A DNA stretch of 64,000 nucleotides from contig NZ_JAIQDJ010000001.1 of assembly GCF_020034655.1 (NCBI RefSeq), positions 682,001-746,000 of the forward strand. Reading direction: 5' to 3'. Source of the stretch: Thermomonas beijingensis. GTDB taxonomy: Bacteria > Pseudomonadota > Gammaproteobacteria > Xanthomonadales > Xanthomonadaceae. Position numbers and translations under genes: made by a program. Below are positions 18,266 through 27,733 of the stretch, one piece after another (positions within the stretch are counted from its first letter, which is position 1; every line of letters starts with the position of its first letter). Under the pieces are notes generated by a model. That model was not told where the DNA came from. It did no database searches and saw only the letters and a list, made by a program, of their open reading frames with translations.

Positions 18266-18292
18266 TTGTTTACTTGAGTCGTTATTTATAAA
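18266..18292 (+). promoter_or_regulatory. Possible promoter of the RHS gene
   Basis: TTGTTT (18266-18271) and TATAAA (18287-18292) are separated by 15 bases in an AT-rich gap upstream of the RHS gene. Spacing is short of optimal, so this is tentative. Confidence 0.3.
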
Positions 18293-18325
18293 ATGGGCAA
18301 CAACCATTCAAGATAAGGAAATCGG

Positions 18326-21300
18326 ATGCCATACATTTCGCTATGCCAATTATTACAAAGATTACTAGCCCTCGCACTGCTTTTGAGTGGCATGACATAT
18401 ATACCTATGGTTCATGCCAACGGAATTTGCGGGCAGGGATATATAATGGGGATTGTCACGACCAAAGATCCGAAAACTAATAAAGTCAGTACAAGTGTGC
18501 AATGCGTACGGATGGATGTTATCAGTACGAGAGGTGGAGGCGCAGGTGGCGGAGGCGGTGGGGGTGCTGGCGGCTCAGGAGGACATACCTCCCATTTGTC
18601 CATGTCGGATGGCGGCGCAGGGTTCATAGGCAGCAAGGATTCTGGTGACGCGGACCAGACAAAGCTCCCGTGCGGGAACCCGGTCATCATCGACAACGGC
18701 AACAAAATTGAACCCGAATCAGACTTTGATACGTCTGGCGAATTTCCATTGCAGCTGACGCGCACCTACAACCACATGTGGAAAGGTGCGGGATTATTTG
18801 GCCGCTATTGGAACAGCAGCCTGGACTACAAGCTCACGTTTGGCGGCATGGAGTTGAATGCCTGCTATCCAAGACCGGGTGGCGGTACATGTACCATCGG
18901 CGCGGCAACCAGCATCTTTGCCTGGCGTCCTGATGGGCGCGTCGTGAAGTATGTCAAAGCAGCCGATGGCGTCTTCTACGAGAACAAGGCGGATCCGGTG
19001 GCACGGATCGTGAAGGAAACAGACGGCTCATTTACACTGCATGCCGATGACGACAGTACAGAAACCTATACCGCGTCCGGCTATATTTCAACCATCTCCA
19101 ATGCACAAAAAATCCGCTGGACATTCACTTACACCGGTACGACCTATCCGTATCGCGTCACCCATACATCGGGTCGATATATACAATTTACCTGGTCGGG
19201 AACGCAACTGACCCAAGTGCAGGATCCTGCCGGAAACTTGTACAGCTATTCGTATTCCGCGAACCAGTTCGGCACCGGCCTGCATCGATTGGCTGCAACA
19301 ACCTGGCCCGGGACACCCAACACAATCATCACCTACCACTATGAACTTTCCAACGATGCAAGCGCACTGACAGGCAAATCGCTGGGTGGCCTGCGTTATT
19401 CCACCTTCACCTACGATTCGACTGGACGTGCGACCAGCACCCAGCACAACGGATTCAACAAGTTCACTTTCGCCTATTCCACTGGTGCCGGGGGCACCGC
19501 GAACACCACGGTCACCAATCCCTTGGGCAAGCAGACGACATTTGTCCACGAAGGCGGGAAACTCAAGGCCGTGTCTGGTTCGCCCAGTGCGTACTGTCCT
19601 CTCACAACGCATGTGCTGACCGAATACGATGCAAACGGCTATCCAGCCCTGGCGCAGGATGCCAACGGCAACTTCACTGCATACAGCTACAACGCGAAAG
19701 GGCAATTACTCAGCCTCACCGAGGCTTATGGAACACCGCTGGCAAGGCAAGCGACGTACGTCTGGGATACGGGTTTCAATCGCGTGAAAGAGGTTGCAAA
19801 CACCGACCGCAAACTCGTCTATACCTATACGGCTGACGACCGTGTTGCCAGCATCTCCGAAATCAATCTGGGTGCGCCATCGCCGGCCACCAACCTCAAC
19901 GAGGTGCGTACAACAACCTTCACATACACCAAGCATGCAAACGGCATGCTGGCGACGATGACAATCAATATGCCATCCGCGGGAGGAAGCACAACCAACA
20001 CCTATGACGCGCTGGGCAACACGGTGTCGATCAGCAACAACCTTAATCACACCACGTCATACGCCAGCCACAGCGGCAACGGTCTTCCCGGGTCCGTCAC
20101 TGGCCCCAATGGAGATACTCATGAGTATGCCTACGATGCGCAAGGGCGCGTACTGACATTCAGGACGAAGTACAACGGATCAACGCAGAACTACATCTAC
20201 ACCTATAACGGCGACGGAAATCTATCGAGCATGGCAATGCCGGATGGTCAGTCGCGCACGTTCTATTACCATCCCGGCAACCGGGACTGGTTGAGCATCA
20301 TGCAAGACAGCAGGGCCCCTTGGCTGGGGCAACCCGCTTGGGACGGCATCAGTTGGACCCGGGATGCTGCCGGAAACGTCACACAGATTCGTACATACAT
20401 CAGCCACGACACCCCGCAGCCTTGTTCGCCAACCCCCTGCAGCCCACAAGGCGCACCAGAATCCGGCGAGGTGACGGGTGTACAGGACGTGCTGGCATTC
20501 GCACCATCATCGGTGCAGTCACCGGTGATGGCCGCCCTTGGCGGAGGGGGGTATATCGAAGATCTGAAAACACAAACGTTCATCGACTACGATGAGCTCA
20601 ACCGCGTTCGCGCACGTCGCGGCAATAATCAGCAGAACGTCCGCTACACCTATGATGCAAATGGAAATTTGGAGACGATCACCGACTCCCTCAACAACAT
20701 CACTCGGTTCACCTACGACGCCCTCAACCGAGTCATTGAAAACCGTGACCCGAACAATGAATCAACCCACTTTGCCTATGGCATCGCATCAGACAACATC
20801 GTTCGCGTAACGGATCCACGAGGAAAGCAGACCCACTACGTGTACGACGGATTCGGTCAACTGTGGCAGCAGGACAGCCCGGATACGGGAATAACCCATT
20901 ACACCTACGATGCACAAGGCCGGCAGACATCGATGACGCGGGCAAGCAATCAGGTCACGGCCTATACGCACGACAGTCTCGGCCGCTTGACGGGTGTTTC
21001 CGCAGACGGTTCCACACAAGCATTTACCTACGACACCTGCGCCAACGGCAAAGGCCGGCTGTGCATGGTCAGCGACCCTACGGGGAGCGCCAGCTTCAGC
21101 TACACCCCGCAAGGCCAGGTGCTGTCGCAGTCCAGCACCCTGCCAGCAGGGGGCACCGGTACCCTTGCCTACACCTATGACCTGATGGGCCGGCTCAGCA
21201 CCATCACCTACCCGGATTCCACGCTTGCCTCATACACCTACGCATACGGCAAGCCCGTGTCGATGAAAGCCACCATCAACGGCGCAAACCAATCCATCCT

Positions 21301-22705
21301 CACCCTGGCACAGAACCTGCCCTTCGGGCCTGCCACCCAATGGACGTACGGCAACGACGTCCGCCGTACCTATGCCTATGACCTGGACGGGCGCATCACA
21401 GGCGTTGGCGCAGGGGTACTGGCACAACCGCCGCTGCAGAGTCTGACGTATGGCTACAACGCCAACGACAACATCGCCCGGATCACCAACGGCATCAACG
21501 CCAGCCTGACGCAAGACTACGGCTATGACGCTCTGTCCAGGCTGACATCGGCAATGGCCACCGGCGCAAACCAGTCATTTGCTTACGACGCCAGCGGCAA
21601 CCGCACCCGCCATACCCGCAACAGCGCCATCGACACCTACACCATTGCGGGGACAAGCAACCGCTTGCTGTCCCTCGCCGGCGGCGTGTCGGCCAGCTTC
21701 GCCTACGACGCAAACGGCAATGTGACATCGGGTGACGGCAACAGCTATACCTACGACGCCTTCAACCGGATGGCCACGGCAACGCGGGCCGGAGTAACCA
21801 CCAGTTATGCGGTGAACGCCCTTGGCCAGCGGGTCTACAAGCAGGTGGGCGGGGTGGGTTCCTGGTTCCTGTATGGCGCAGGCAACACGCTGCTGTCTGA
21901 ATTCAGCACGGGACAGGGTTGGACGCACTACCTCCCGTTTGCGGGTGAACGAGTAGCGATGGTGCGGGGTGGCCAGGTGTATTACCTGCACAACGACCAT
22001 TTGGGGCGGCCGGAGATTGCGACCAACAGCGCGAAGGCCGTGGTGTGGCGTGCCAACAACGATGCATTCGACCGGACGGTGACGCTGGACGCCATCGGCG
22101 GATTGAACCTGGGCTTTCCGGGGCAGTATTTCGATGCCGAGACCGGCCTGTGGAGCAACGGATTTCGCGATGGCTACGACAGCAAACGTGGCCGCTATCT
22201 GCAATCCGATCCGATTGGGTTGGCGGGGGGTGTGAATACGTATGCCTATGTTTCCTCGAATCCAATCAGCAATATTGACCCCCTTGGGCTCGTAGATTGG
22301 AATGTTGGGACTTGGCAGATCAATGTTGGAAAAGGCCTCTTTGGAGCGGGAACAGGTCGTTTTACCGCAACCTCGGAATGCGTAGATGGCAAGTTCGCTG
22401 TCGTGTCTGGAGTTTTCAGCTTTGCTGGCGCAGGGTTTTCAGTTCCCGGAGTACAGGGGGCAACAAGCAAATTTTATGATGGAAATTCAAAGATAGACCC
22501 GAGTGTATTCAATGGTGGTTATGTCTCTTTGTCAGTATCAGCCTCTATCGGAGGTGGGATTGGATATTCCGCAACGAGAATTGGCGATGTCAAATCGGAT
22601 TTCAGTTTTGGAGCTGTAGGTGGGATTGGGGGCGGAACAAGTGCGGATTTTGGCGCCGCAGAAACAACCGGAGCAAACTTCTACAAATGCGGTTGCAGCA
22701 AATGA
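18326..22705 (+). CDS. Secreted RHS/YD-repeat protein with variable C-terminal tip
   Basis: A 1459-residue RHS-family protein. A Sec-type signal peptide (residues 1-32, ending VHANG) is followed by a glycine-rich stretch (about 70-90), a DUF6531-like region ([20 protein letters not shown]), many YD repeats ([15 protein letters not shown]) and the RHS core ([16 protein letters not shown] to [15 protein letters not shown]). The core ends at DPLGL (residues 1318-1322). The last 137 residues are an unrelated glycine/serine-rich, beta-type tip of lower GC, as expected of an exchangeable toxin domain. I do not recognise its activity. Start: ATG with an AAGGA site seven bases upstream. It overlaps the next gene by four bases (ATGA). 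Confidence 0.9.
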   Translation: MPYISLCQLLQRLLALALLLSGMTYIPMVHANGICGQGYIMGIVTTKDPKTNKVSTSVQCVRMDVISTRGGGAGGGGGGGAGGSGGHTSHLSMSDGGAGFIGSKDSGDADQTKLPCGNPVIIDNGNKIEPESDFDTSGEFPLQLTRTYNHMWKGAGLFGRYWNSSLDYKLTFGGMELNACYPRPGGGTCTIGAATSIFAWRPDGRVVKYVKAADGVFYENKADPVARIVKETDGSFTLHADDDSTETYTASGYISTISNAQKIRWTFTYTGTTYPYRVTHTSGRYIQFTWSGTQLTQVQDPAGNLYSYSYSANQFGTGLHRLAATTWPGTPNTIITYHYELSNDASALTGKSLGGLRYSTFTYDSTGRATSTQHNGFNKFTFAYSTGAGGTANTTVTNPLGKQTTFVHEGGKLKAVSGSPSAYCPLTTHVLTEYDANGYPALAQDANGNFTAYSYNAKGQLLSLTEAYGTPLARQATYVWDTGFNRVKEVANTDRKLVYTYTADDRVASISEINLGAPSPATNLNEVRTTTFTYTKHANGMLATMTINMPSAGGSTTNTYDALGNTVSISNNLNHTTSYASHSGNGLPGSVTGPNGDTHEYAYDAQGRVLTFRTKYNGSTQNYIYTYNGDGNLSSMAMPDGQSRTFYYHPGNRDWLSIMQDSRAPWLGQPAWDGISWTRDAAGNVTQIRTYISHDTPQPCSPTPCSPQGAPESGEVTGVQDVLAFAPSSVQSPVMAALGGGGYIEDLKTQTFIDYDELNRVRARRGNNQQNVRYTYDANGNLETITDSLNNITRFTYDALNRVIENRDPNNESTHFAYGIASDNIVRVTDPRGKQTHYVYDGFGQLWQQDSPDTGITHYTYDAQGRQTSMTRASNQVTAYTHDSLGRLTGVSADGSTQAFTYDTCANGKGRLCMVSDPTGSASFSYTPQGQVLSQSSTLPAGGTGTLAYTYDLMGRLSTITYPDSTLASYTYAYGKPVSMKATINGANQSILTLAQNLPFGPATQWTYGNDVRRTYAYDLDGRITGVGAGVLAQPPLQSLTYGYNANDNIARITNGINASLTQDYGYDALSRLTSAMATGANQSFAYDASGNRTRHTRNSAIDTYTIAGTSNRLLSLAGGVSASFAYDANGNVTSGDGNSYTYDAFNRMATATRAGVTTSYAVNALGQRVYKQVGGVGSWFLYGAGNTLLSEFSTGQGWTHYLPFAGERVAMVRGGQVYYLHNDHLGRPEIATNSAKAVVWRANNDAFDRTVTLDAIGGLNLGFPGQYFDAETGLWSNGFRDGYDSKRGRYLQSDPIGLAGGVNTYAYVSSNPISNIDPLGLVDWNVGTWQINVGKGLFGAGTGRFTATSECVDGKFAVVSGVFSFAGAGFSVPGVQGATSKFYDGNSKIDPSVFNGGYVSLSVSASIGGGIGYSATRIGDVKSDFSFGAVGGIGGGTSADFGAAETTGANFYKCGCSK

Positions 22706-23001
22706 TTAGTTTATTGGGGGTTCTCTTTTTATTTCTTGGCCTTGTTTCTACTGTAGGCCGGATTTCGTTGTTTAGTTCCATTCGAAGAAGGTATCCGGTG
22801 GCCTACAAGAAGATAGGATCACCTTCTGTATATTTCATCAACTTTAATCCGGTCATCCCTCTCTCTGTAATTGAGATGGATGTTGGCAGCGAAGATTTTT
22901 CATCGTATAAAAGAATAAGATTTGCAATTATCGTTGCTGAAATGCTACTTGCTGCCTTTATTGTGGTTTTTGCATATCTCATATTTCTAGATTGGATTTA
23001 G
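22702..23001 (+). CDS. Small membrane protein, candidate RHS immunity protein
   Basis: A 99-residue protein starting [20 protein letters not shown], with an N-terminal helix and a C-terminal helix ([20 protein letters not shown]) around a soluble middle. It overlaps the RHS stop by four bases, so it is translationally coupled to the toxin tip. That is the normal place of an immunity gene in RHS/polymorphic toxin systems. No family is recognised; immunity is inferred from position, size and low GC. A membrane immunity protein would suit a tip that acts on membranes or in the periplasm. Confidence 0.6.
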   Translation: MISLLGVLFLFLGLVSTVGRISLFSSIRRRYPVAYKKIGSPSVYFINFNPVIPLSVIEMDVGSEDFSSYKRIRFAIIVAEMLLAAFIVVFAYLIFLDWI

Positions 23002-23606
23002 CTAACATCTATACCTGTGACGGAAGGAATCCGGTTCCCCTCGTTGACCCGTGGGGCTTGGATGGTGCCGGTATGGGTTGGACGCCAGAGCAAATGCACC
23101 AAATGGGTGAGGCACACGGCAAGTACATTCATGATTATTCGGCAGGTTTGAGAGATTTTCTGTGCAACTATCTTGATATGCGAAATTTCAATACGATTGA
23201 TGTAGATAAATATTTTCACTACAAAGCTAATTGTGAGGCTACTAAGCAGGGTCAGGGAGGCAAGGGTGCAGCTTGCGATGTCAGCAATACACGAGAGAAA
23301 TTTGACCAGAACGTGAAAAGAGACCCAGCCTCTGCATCGGCGGCAGACCGGCAGACCAAGCTGCCAACATCTTCGGTCGCAGTAACGCTGGCTCAGGAAC
23401 CTGCAGCCAAGTATGTTCTGTGCACCGCCCATCGGGCTTGGGGTCGGAGTACTAGCATGAGGAAGGCGATGCAAGTAGCAGTGGTTCTGATTATTTTTTT
23501 AGTGGTGATCATGGTCGGATTTTGGATCAAACGCCAACTTTCTATCGACAGCTGCCTTGATGAGGGGGGTAAATGGAACTACTCACTATCAAGCTGCGAT
23601 AGATAA
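22992..23606 (+). CDS. Orphan RHS C-terminal tip (displaced toxin cassette)
   Basis: The frame opens with [20 protein letters not shown], which matches the end of an RHS core (N-x-Y-x-Y-x3-N-P-x-x-L-V-D-P-x-G-L) but has no repeats before it and no convincing start codon; the first possible start is a TTG. The tip after DPWGL (about 120 residues) has a Cys-containing segment (YFHYKANCEATKQGQGG, AACDVSNTREKFDQNV). It then runs on in frame into a small membrane protein. This is what a displaced cassette left behind by tip replacement looks like: silent unless recombined into a full RHS gene. No toxin family is recognised with certainty. Confidence 0.5.
   Translation: MDLANIYTCDGRNPVPLVDPWGLDGAGMGWTPEQMHQMGEAHGKYIHDYSAGLRDFLCNYLDMRNFNTIDVDKYFHYKANCEATKQGQGGKGAACDVSNTREKFDQNVKRDPASASAADRQTKLPTSSVAVTLAQEPAAKYVLCTAHRAWGRSTSMRKAMQVAVVLIIFLVVIMVGFWIKRQLSIDSCLDEGGKWNYSLSSCDR
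23457..23606 (+). CDS. Small single-helix membrane protein with C-x-D-x-G-G-x-W motif
   Basis: An internal ATG, preceded by GGAG seven bases upstream, starts a 49-residue protein: MRKAMQVAVVLIIFLVVIMV (one helix), then SIDSCLDEGGKWNY and a second Cys near the end. Small proteins of this form occur beside RHS cassettes and may be their immunity partners. It is in the same frame as the orphan tip, so it could also be just its tail; the ribosome site favours a separate gene. Confidence 0.45.
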   Translation: MRKAMQVAVVLIIFLVVIMVGFWIKRQLSIDSCLDEGGKWNYSLSSCDR

Positions 23607-23768
23607 GAAATACATATCCGGAAGCTTCGAAAAATACGGGGCTTCTTTATCCAGCTCTCATGCATGATATTTGATGATCAGGCGATCCAGCACTTCGCGC
23701 ACCACGCCTATTCGTTGATAAAATACGAAACATCAACAATTTGGTATGAAAGCAGTCGCCACCGCCTA

Positions 23769-23845
23769 TCCCCTTTGGATATTCCACCCAATGGGCGTAC
23801 GGCAACGACGTCCGCCGTACCTATGCCCTATGACCAAGGCGGGCG
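23769..23845 (+). pseudogene. Broken fragment of an RHS core
   Basis: Bases 23784-23845 nearly repeat bases 21333-21393 of the intact RHS gene, coding for [13 protein letters not shown]. There is one early substitution (tggacg to tgggcg) and one inserted C that shifts the frame, then divergence. Matching codons of the upstream PFG segment begin near 23769. It is a remnant of a second RHS copy. Confidence 0.75.
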
Positions 23846-23873
23846 AAAAACGGGGAAAACGGGGTCATAAGAA

Positions 23874-24470
23874 TTGAAGCCGGAGATGTTGAAAGAGTCA
23901 TATTCCCCGCTGGATGCTGATCGTTTTGCTCTCGCGTGGTCGCCCTCTCAGAGAGGGAGCAAACGTCAAGCAGTTGAGCTTGGCCAGGAACTAGTGCGCG
24001 ATGGCTATAAGCCCGCGCACTTGCTGATGGGATTGATTTATGAGTTTGGCGGTGACGGAATAGAAGTAGATCTATCCAAGGCAGTCGATCATTATCGAAT
24101 GACCGCCTATGCGATTCCGTCTCCGATTGGCTATATCCATTTAGCTCGGGCACTAATGAAGAAAGGTAAGGAAAGTTATCCGGAGGCCCTTAGATATCTG
24201 AAAGAAGCTGACAGGGAGGGAGCCACCCCAGAGTTGAATCTCGCTTATGCCAAGTATTATGAGCCCGCCTCTGTGCCCGACTACGCGACCGCACAGCAAC
24301 ACTATCTGAAAGCTGCGCTACGTGGTCGATTCATGGGGTTCTTTGGATATGCAACGATGTCGAGAAGACTGGGGCAGCATTTCAGGGCATTGCTGGTTGA
24401 TTGCACTCGGACCGCGCTAGGCCCTTTCATCTTCTTGCTTCTTGGAAAAACAGCAAGAAAAGGGTTTTAG
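23874..24470 (+). CDS. Sel1-like repeat protein
   Basis: About 198 residues with three helical Sel1/TPR-like units: AHLLMGLIYEFGGDGIEVDL with a DLSKAVDHYRMTA tail, IHLARALMKKGKES with YPEALRYLKEAD, and LNLAYAKYYEPAS with YATAQQHYLKAAL. A hydrophobic C-terminus (GPFIFLLLGK) may touch the membrane. Such proteins often sit at the end of RHS or T6SS effector arrays, as adaptors or immunity factors, but no role is shown. The start is unsure: TTG at 23874 or ATG at 23886. GC is lower than in neighbouring housekeeping genes. Confidence 0.65.
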   Translation: MKPEMLKESYSPLDADRFALAWSPSQRGSKRQAVELGQELVRDGYKPAHLLMGLIYEFGGDGIEVDLSKAVDHYRMTAYAIPSPIGYIHLARALMKKGKESYPEALRYLKEADREGATPELNLAYAKYYEPASVPDYATAQQHYLKAALRGRFMGFFGYATMSRRLGQHFRALLVDCTRTALGPFIFLLLGKTARKGF

Positions 24471-24511
24471 AGGTGGAAAGCAGGGTCAGGCTCACCTAAT
24501 CCGAAGGCTAT

Positions 24512-24537
24512 AAAAAAGGGACGGCTTGCGCCGTCCC
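24512..24537 (-). terminator. Rho-independent terminator of norB
   Basis: Stem GGGACGGC/GCCGTCCC with a four-base loop (24518-24537) is followed on the minus strand by six T. It lies 28 bases past the norB stop. Confidence 0.88.
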
Positions 24538-24564
24538 TGAGGGTGGTACCAAGGGGTTTTTGGA

Positions 24565-26811
24565 TTACTTGCTGAGGCTAGGCTTCAGCCATTTGCGGGC
24601 CACGAACAGGGCAAGCAGCAGGGCGCCGGCGGAGAACACCAGGTCGCCCGGCATGCGCATCCATACCAGCATGTCGATGATCGGGCGGTTCATGAACTCG
24701 GCCGAACGTGCGAACCAGTAGCCATGTTCCAGTGCGGCATTGAGTTGCAGTACGCCCATCGGCAGCAGCGTCAGCAAACCCATCAGGCCCAAGCCGATGT
24801 TCAGGCTCCAGAACGCGCCGCGTAGCAGACCTTCCGGCCATTGCACTTGCGGCTTCAGGCCGCGCAGGCAGAACAGCATCAAACCAATACCCAGCATGCC
24901 GTACACACCAAACAGCGCGGTATGGCCGTGCAGCGCGGTCAGGTTCATGCCCTGCATGTAGAACAGCGCCAGCGGGGTGTTGACCAGGAAGCCGAACAAG
25001 CCCGCGCCCACCAGGTTCCAGAAGCTGGTGGCCAAGAAGAACATGATCGGCCACTTGTAGCGTTCCATCCACGGGGTGGCGCGGCTATGGCTCCAGGTTT
25101 CATAGGCTTCCAGCCCGATCAGCGCCAGCGGCACCACTTCCAGTGCCGAGAAGCTGGCACCTAGTGCGACAGCCGCGGTGGTGGTGCCGGCAAAGTACAG
25201 ATGGTGGAACATGCCCAGCACGCCGCCGCTCAGATACACGATGGTGGCGAACAACACATTGATGGTGGCGGACTTGCCGCGCAGCAGCCCCAGTTTGACG
25301 AACAGGAAGCTCATCACGGCAACGGCGAACACTTCGAAGAAGCCTTCCACCCACAGATGCACCACCCACCAGCGCCAGTATTCGACCACCGAGATGTGGC
25401 TGTTTTCGCCCCACATCAGGCCGGCACCGTAGAACAGGCCGATGGCCACCGTGGACAGGAACAGCAGGCCCACGATCGAGGACATTTCATCCTTGCGCTG
25501 CATCGCCGGCCACAACGCACGGCCGACCAGGGTCAGCCACACCAGCAGGCCGACGAACAGGAACGCCTGCCAGAAACGGCCGATGTCCACGTATTCCCAG
25601 CCTTGATGGCCAAACCAGAAGTTGTACTTCAGGCCCAACTTCTGCATGACCGCAAACCACTGGCCGGTAAACGAGCCGACGACAATGATCAGCAAGCAGA
25701 CGAACAGGAAGTTGACGCCAGCGCGCTGGTATTTCGGTTCATGGCCGGAGATCGCCGGGCCGATATACAGGCCGGTGGCCAGCCACGCGGTGGCAATCCA
25801 CAACACCGCCAGTTGCGTATGCCAACTGCGGGTCAGTGCATACGGCAGGAACTCGGCAATCTTGAAACCGTAAGCTTCCTGGCCTTCCACCTGGAAGTGC
25901 GCGGTGGTGGCACCCAGCAGGATTTGGCACAGGAACAGCGCAATCACCACCCAGAAATATTTGGCGGTGGCTTTCATCGACGGGGTGATGGTCAAGCCCT
26001 GCAACGGATCCTGCGCGGGTGGTGTCGGCAGCGCTTCCTTGCCGTGATAGGCGGCGTAGTGCCACGCCAGCAAACCAACGCCACCAATCAGGAACAGGAT
26101 CGAGAACATCGACCAGATAAATGTATCGGAGGTTGGCGTGTTGCCAATCAGCGGCTCGTAGGGCCAGTTGTTGGTATAGGTGCGATGGGTTTCGCCGGGA
26201 CGATCGGTGCCGGCAGCCCATGCCGTCCAGAAGAAAAACGCGGTCATTGCGCGCCGATTGTCGGCATCCGGCACCGTGTTTTCACGCATGGCATAGGCTT
26301 CGCGCAGTGCATGCGTGGCGGGATCATTGGAGAACACGCTCTCGTAATGTGCGGCCACATTACTGATCGCTTGCGCCCGCATATTGCTGACGACGATGTC
26401 TTGTTTGCTGGCATCAAACGTGTTGGAGCGTATCAAGGGTTTGACGCTGGCCTGGGTCTTGGCCTGATCACCAGCCTCCATGCTGGCGTAGGACTGCCCG
26501 GCATCACTACGCGCCTGCAATTCCAGCATGGCTTCGATTTCGCGATGCAGCCAGTCAGCCGACCAGTCGGGTGCCAGCAGTGCACCGTGGCCCCAGATCG
26601 AGCCGAGTTGTTGGCCGCCGATGCTTTGCCAGACTTGGCGGCCGCGATCGATATCGGCTTTGGTGTAAAGGACTTGGCCGTTGGCGGCAACGACGCGGTT
26701 GGGGATGGGTGGGGCAGTGTGGATCAAATCCACGCCCAGCCAAGCCATAACCGCAAAACTTGCGATCAGCAGGGCGGCCAAGCCCAGCCAAAGCCGTTTC
26801 GTGGTGGACAT
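24565..26811 (-). CDS. norB: Quinol-dependent nitric oxide reductase (qNOR)
   Basis: A 748-residue polytopic heme-copper-oxidase relative that reduces two NO to N2O with electrons from the quinol pool. The N-terminal extension with the cytochrome-c-like fold, without heme-binding CXXCH, marks the quinol type (single-subunit, NorZ). The family signature WGHGALLAPDWSADWLHRE is near residue 75, and the non-heme iron ligands include His536-His537 in GMFHHLYF. About 14 membrane helices are predicted by eye. No norC neighbour is present, consistent with qNOR. The start at 26811 is the ATG of MSTTKRLWLG. An FNR-like site lies 73-86 bases upstream and a clear terminator follows. It serves NO detoxification or the NO step of denitrification. 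Confidence 0.93.
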   Translation of the reverse strand: MSTTKRLWLGLAALLIASFAVMAWLGVDLIHTAPPIPNRVVAANGQVLYTKADIDRGRQVWQSIGGQQLGSIWGHGALLAPDWSADWLHREIEAMLELQARSDAGQSYASMEAGDQAKTQASVKPLIRSNTFDASKQDIVVSNMRAQAISNVAAHYESVFSNDPATHALREAYAMRENTVPDADNRRAMTAFFFWTAWAAGTDRPGETHRTYTNNWPYEPLIGNTPTSDTFIWSMFSILFLIGGVGLLAWHYAAYHGKEALPTPPAQDPLQGLTITPSMKATAKYFWVVIALFLCQILLGATTAHFQVEGQEAYGFKIAEFLPYALTRSWHTQLAVLWIATAWLATGLYIGPAISGHEPKYQRAGVNFLFVCLLIIVVGSFTGQWFAVMQKLGLKYNFWFGHQGWEYVDIGRFWQAFLFVGLLVWLTLVGRALWPAMQRKDEMSSIVGLLFLSTVAIGLFYGAGLMWGENSHISVVEYWRWWVVHLWVEGFFEVFAVAVMSFLFVKLGLLRGKSATINVLFATIVYLSGGVLGMFHHLYFAGTTTAAVALGASFSALEVVPLALIGLEAYETWSHSRATPWMERYKWPIMFFLATSFWNLVGAGLFGFLVNTPLALFYMQGMNLTALHGHTALFGVYGMLGIGLMLFCLRGLKPQVQWPEGLLRGAFWSLNIGLGLMGLLTLLPMGVLQLNAALEHGYWFARSAEFMNRPIIDMLVWMRMPGDLVFSAGALLLALFVARKWLKPSLSK

Positions 26812-26883
26812 AGTGACTCTCCTGATTGATCAAGCCGAATAAAATCAGCGGTGGCATCGTCGGTGGTTCCGCGATGCCACTCC

Positions 26884-26897
26884 ATGACTTGTGTCAA
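26884..26897. promoter_or_regulatory. FNR/DNR-like palindrome upstream of norB
   Basis: Read on the minus strand the site is TTGACACAAGTCAT, matching TTGA-N6-TCA(A/T): seven of the eight half-site bases agree. It lies 73-86 bases upstream of the norB ATG, in the gap between norB and fnr. Confidence 0.5.
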
Positions 26898-26961
26898 TTG
26901 TGTGTGAAGAACGCAAAAATCAGGGCAAGTACCACGGCAGGATCATGCGTGTGCGACAGCA

Positions 26962-27714
26962 TCAGTCGCGCAGGATGGGCGCGGCGAGGGCTTCGATACG
27001 GTCCTGATCAAGCAGCTCGACTTCGCGGCGATCCACCGCAAGGATGCCGTCATCCTGCATTCGGCGCAGCACGCGGCTCACCGTTTCCGGTGCCAGGCGC
27101 AGGTAGTTGGCAATGTCGGTGCGTGCCATCGTCAATTGGAAGCGCGTGGCCGAAAATCCGCGTGCTGACAATCGCCGGGACATCCCCAGCAGGAACGCGG
27201 CAACACGCTGATCGGCGCTCCAATCACCCGCCAACAAGGCGGCGCGGCCGATGTCGCGGCTGAGCAGGCGGAACAATTCACGCTGCACGCCGGGTACCTT
27301 CGCCGCCAATACTGAAATCTTGGGGAAGGAGAATTTGCACAGCATCACCGTATCCAGTGCGATGGCATCGCAGGGGTAGCGGTGGCCGTCGATGGCGTTC
27401 AGTCCGATAACTTCGCCGGGGAAATGGAAGCCCAGCACATGCTCGTGGCCGTCGCGATCGGTCACGCAGGTCTTGACCGTGCCGGCGCGCACCGCAGCGA
27501 TGGCTTCAAACGGGTCACCTTCGCGGAACACATGTTCACCGGCATGGAACGGGCCAATGTGTTCCACCAGCACATGCAGTTCTTTCAGCGCACTCTTGTC
27601 CATGCCCTGCGACAAACAGGCGTGCGAGAACGCGCAGGTGGAGCAAAACTGCAGTTCATTGCCGTCATCGGACAGCACTTGCGGGCTCAGCCGCGGAAAC
27701 GGCAGGCCGCTCAT
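26962..27714 (-). CDS. fnr: FNR-type oxygen-sensing regulator (Crp/Fnr family)
   Basis: A 250-residue Crp/Fnr regulator. The N-terminus carries Cys24, Cys27 and Cys33 (CSTCAFSHAC), with Cys115 (YPCDAI) as the fourth ligand. This is the [4Fe-4S] arrangement of FNR and ANR. The cyclic-nucleotide-like beta roll (GEHVFREGDPFEAI) is followed by a helix-turn-helix with PETVSRVLRRMQDDG, whose E-x-x-S-R fits recognition of TTGAT-N4-ATCAA. It loses DNA binding when oxygen destroys the cluster. The ATG at 27714 has a CCGGAG site; upstream codons (TTG 27732) would only add six residues. It is 19 bases downstream of hemN, so they share an operon. Palindromes upstream of hemN, norB and azurin are likely targets. 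Confidence 0.92.
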   Translation of the reverse strand: MSGLPFPRLSPQVLSDDGNELQFCSTCAFSHACLSQGMDKSALKELHVLVEHIGPFHAGEHVFREGDPFEAIAAVRAGTVKTCVTDRDGHEHVLGFHFPGEVIGLNAIDGHRYPCDAIALDTVMLCKFSFPKISVLAAKVPGVQRELFRLLSRDIGRAALLAGDWSADQRVAAFLLGMSRRLSARGFSATRFQLTMARTDIANYLRLAPETVSRVLRRMQDDGILAVDRREVELLDQDRIEALAAPILRD

Positions 27715-27733
27715 CGCACACTCCGGCAACAAG

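Noticed and set aside
23850-24500. GGGGTCA-type phrases flanking the Sel1 gene, as possible mobile-element ends
   Set aside because: They are short, not flanked by matching repeats and no transposase is nearby.
25201-26829. Long plus-strand frame opposite norB
   Set aside because: It is antisense to the well-supported qNOR gene, and its composition is shadow-like.
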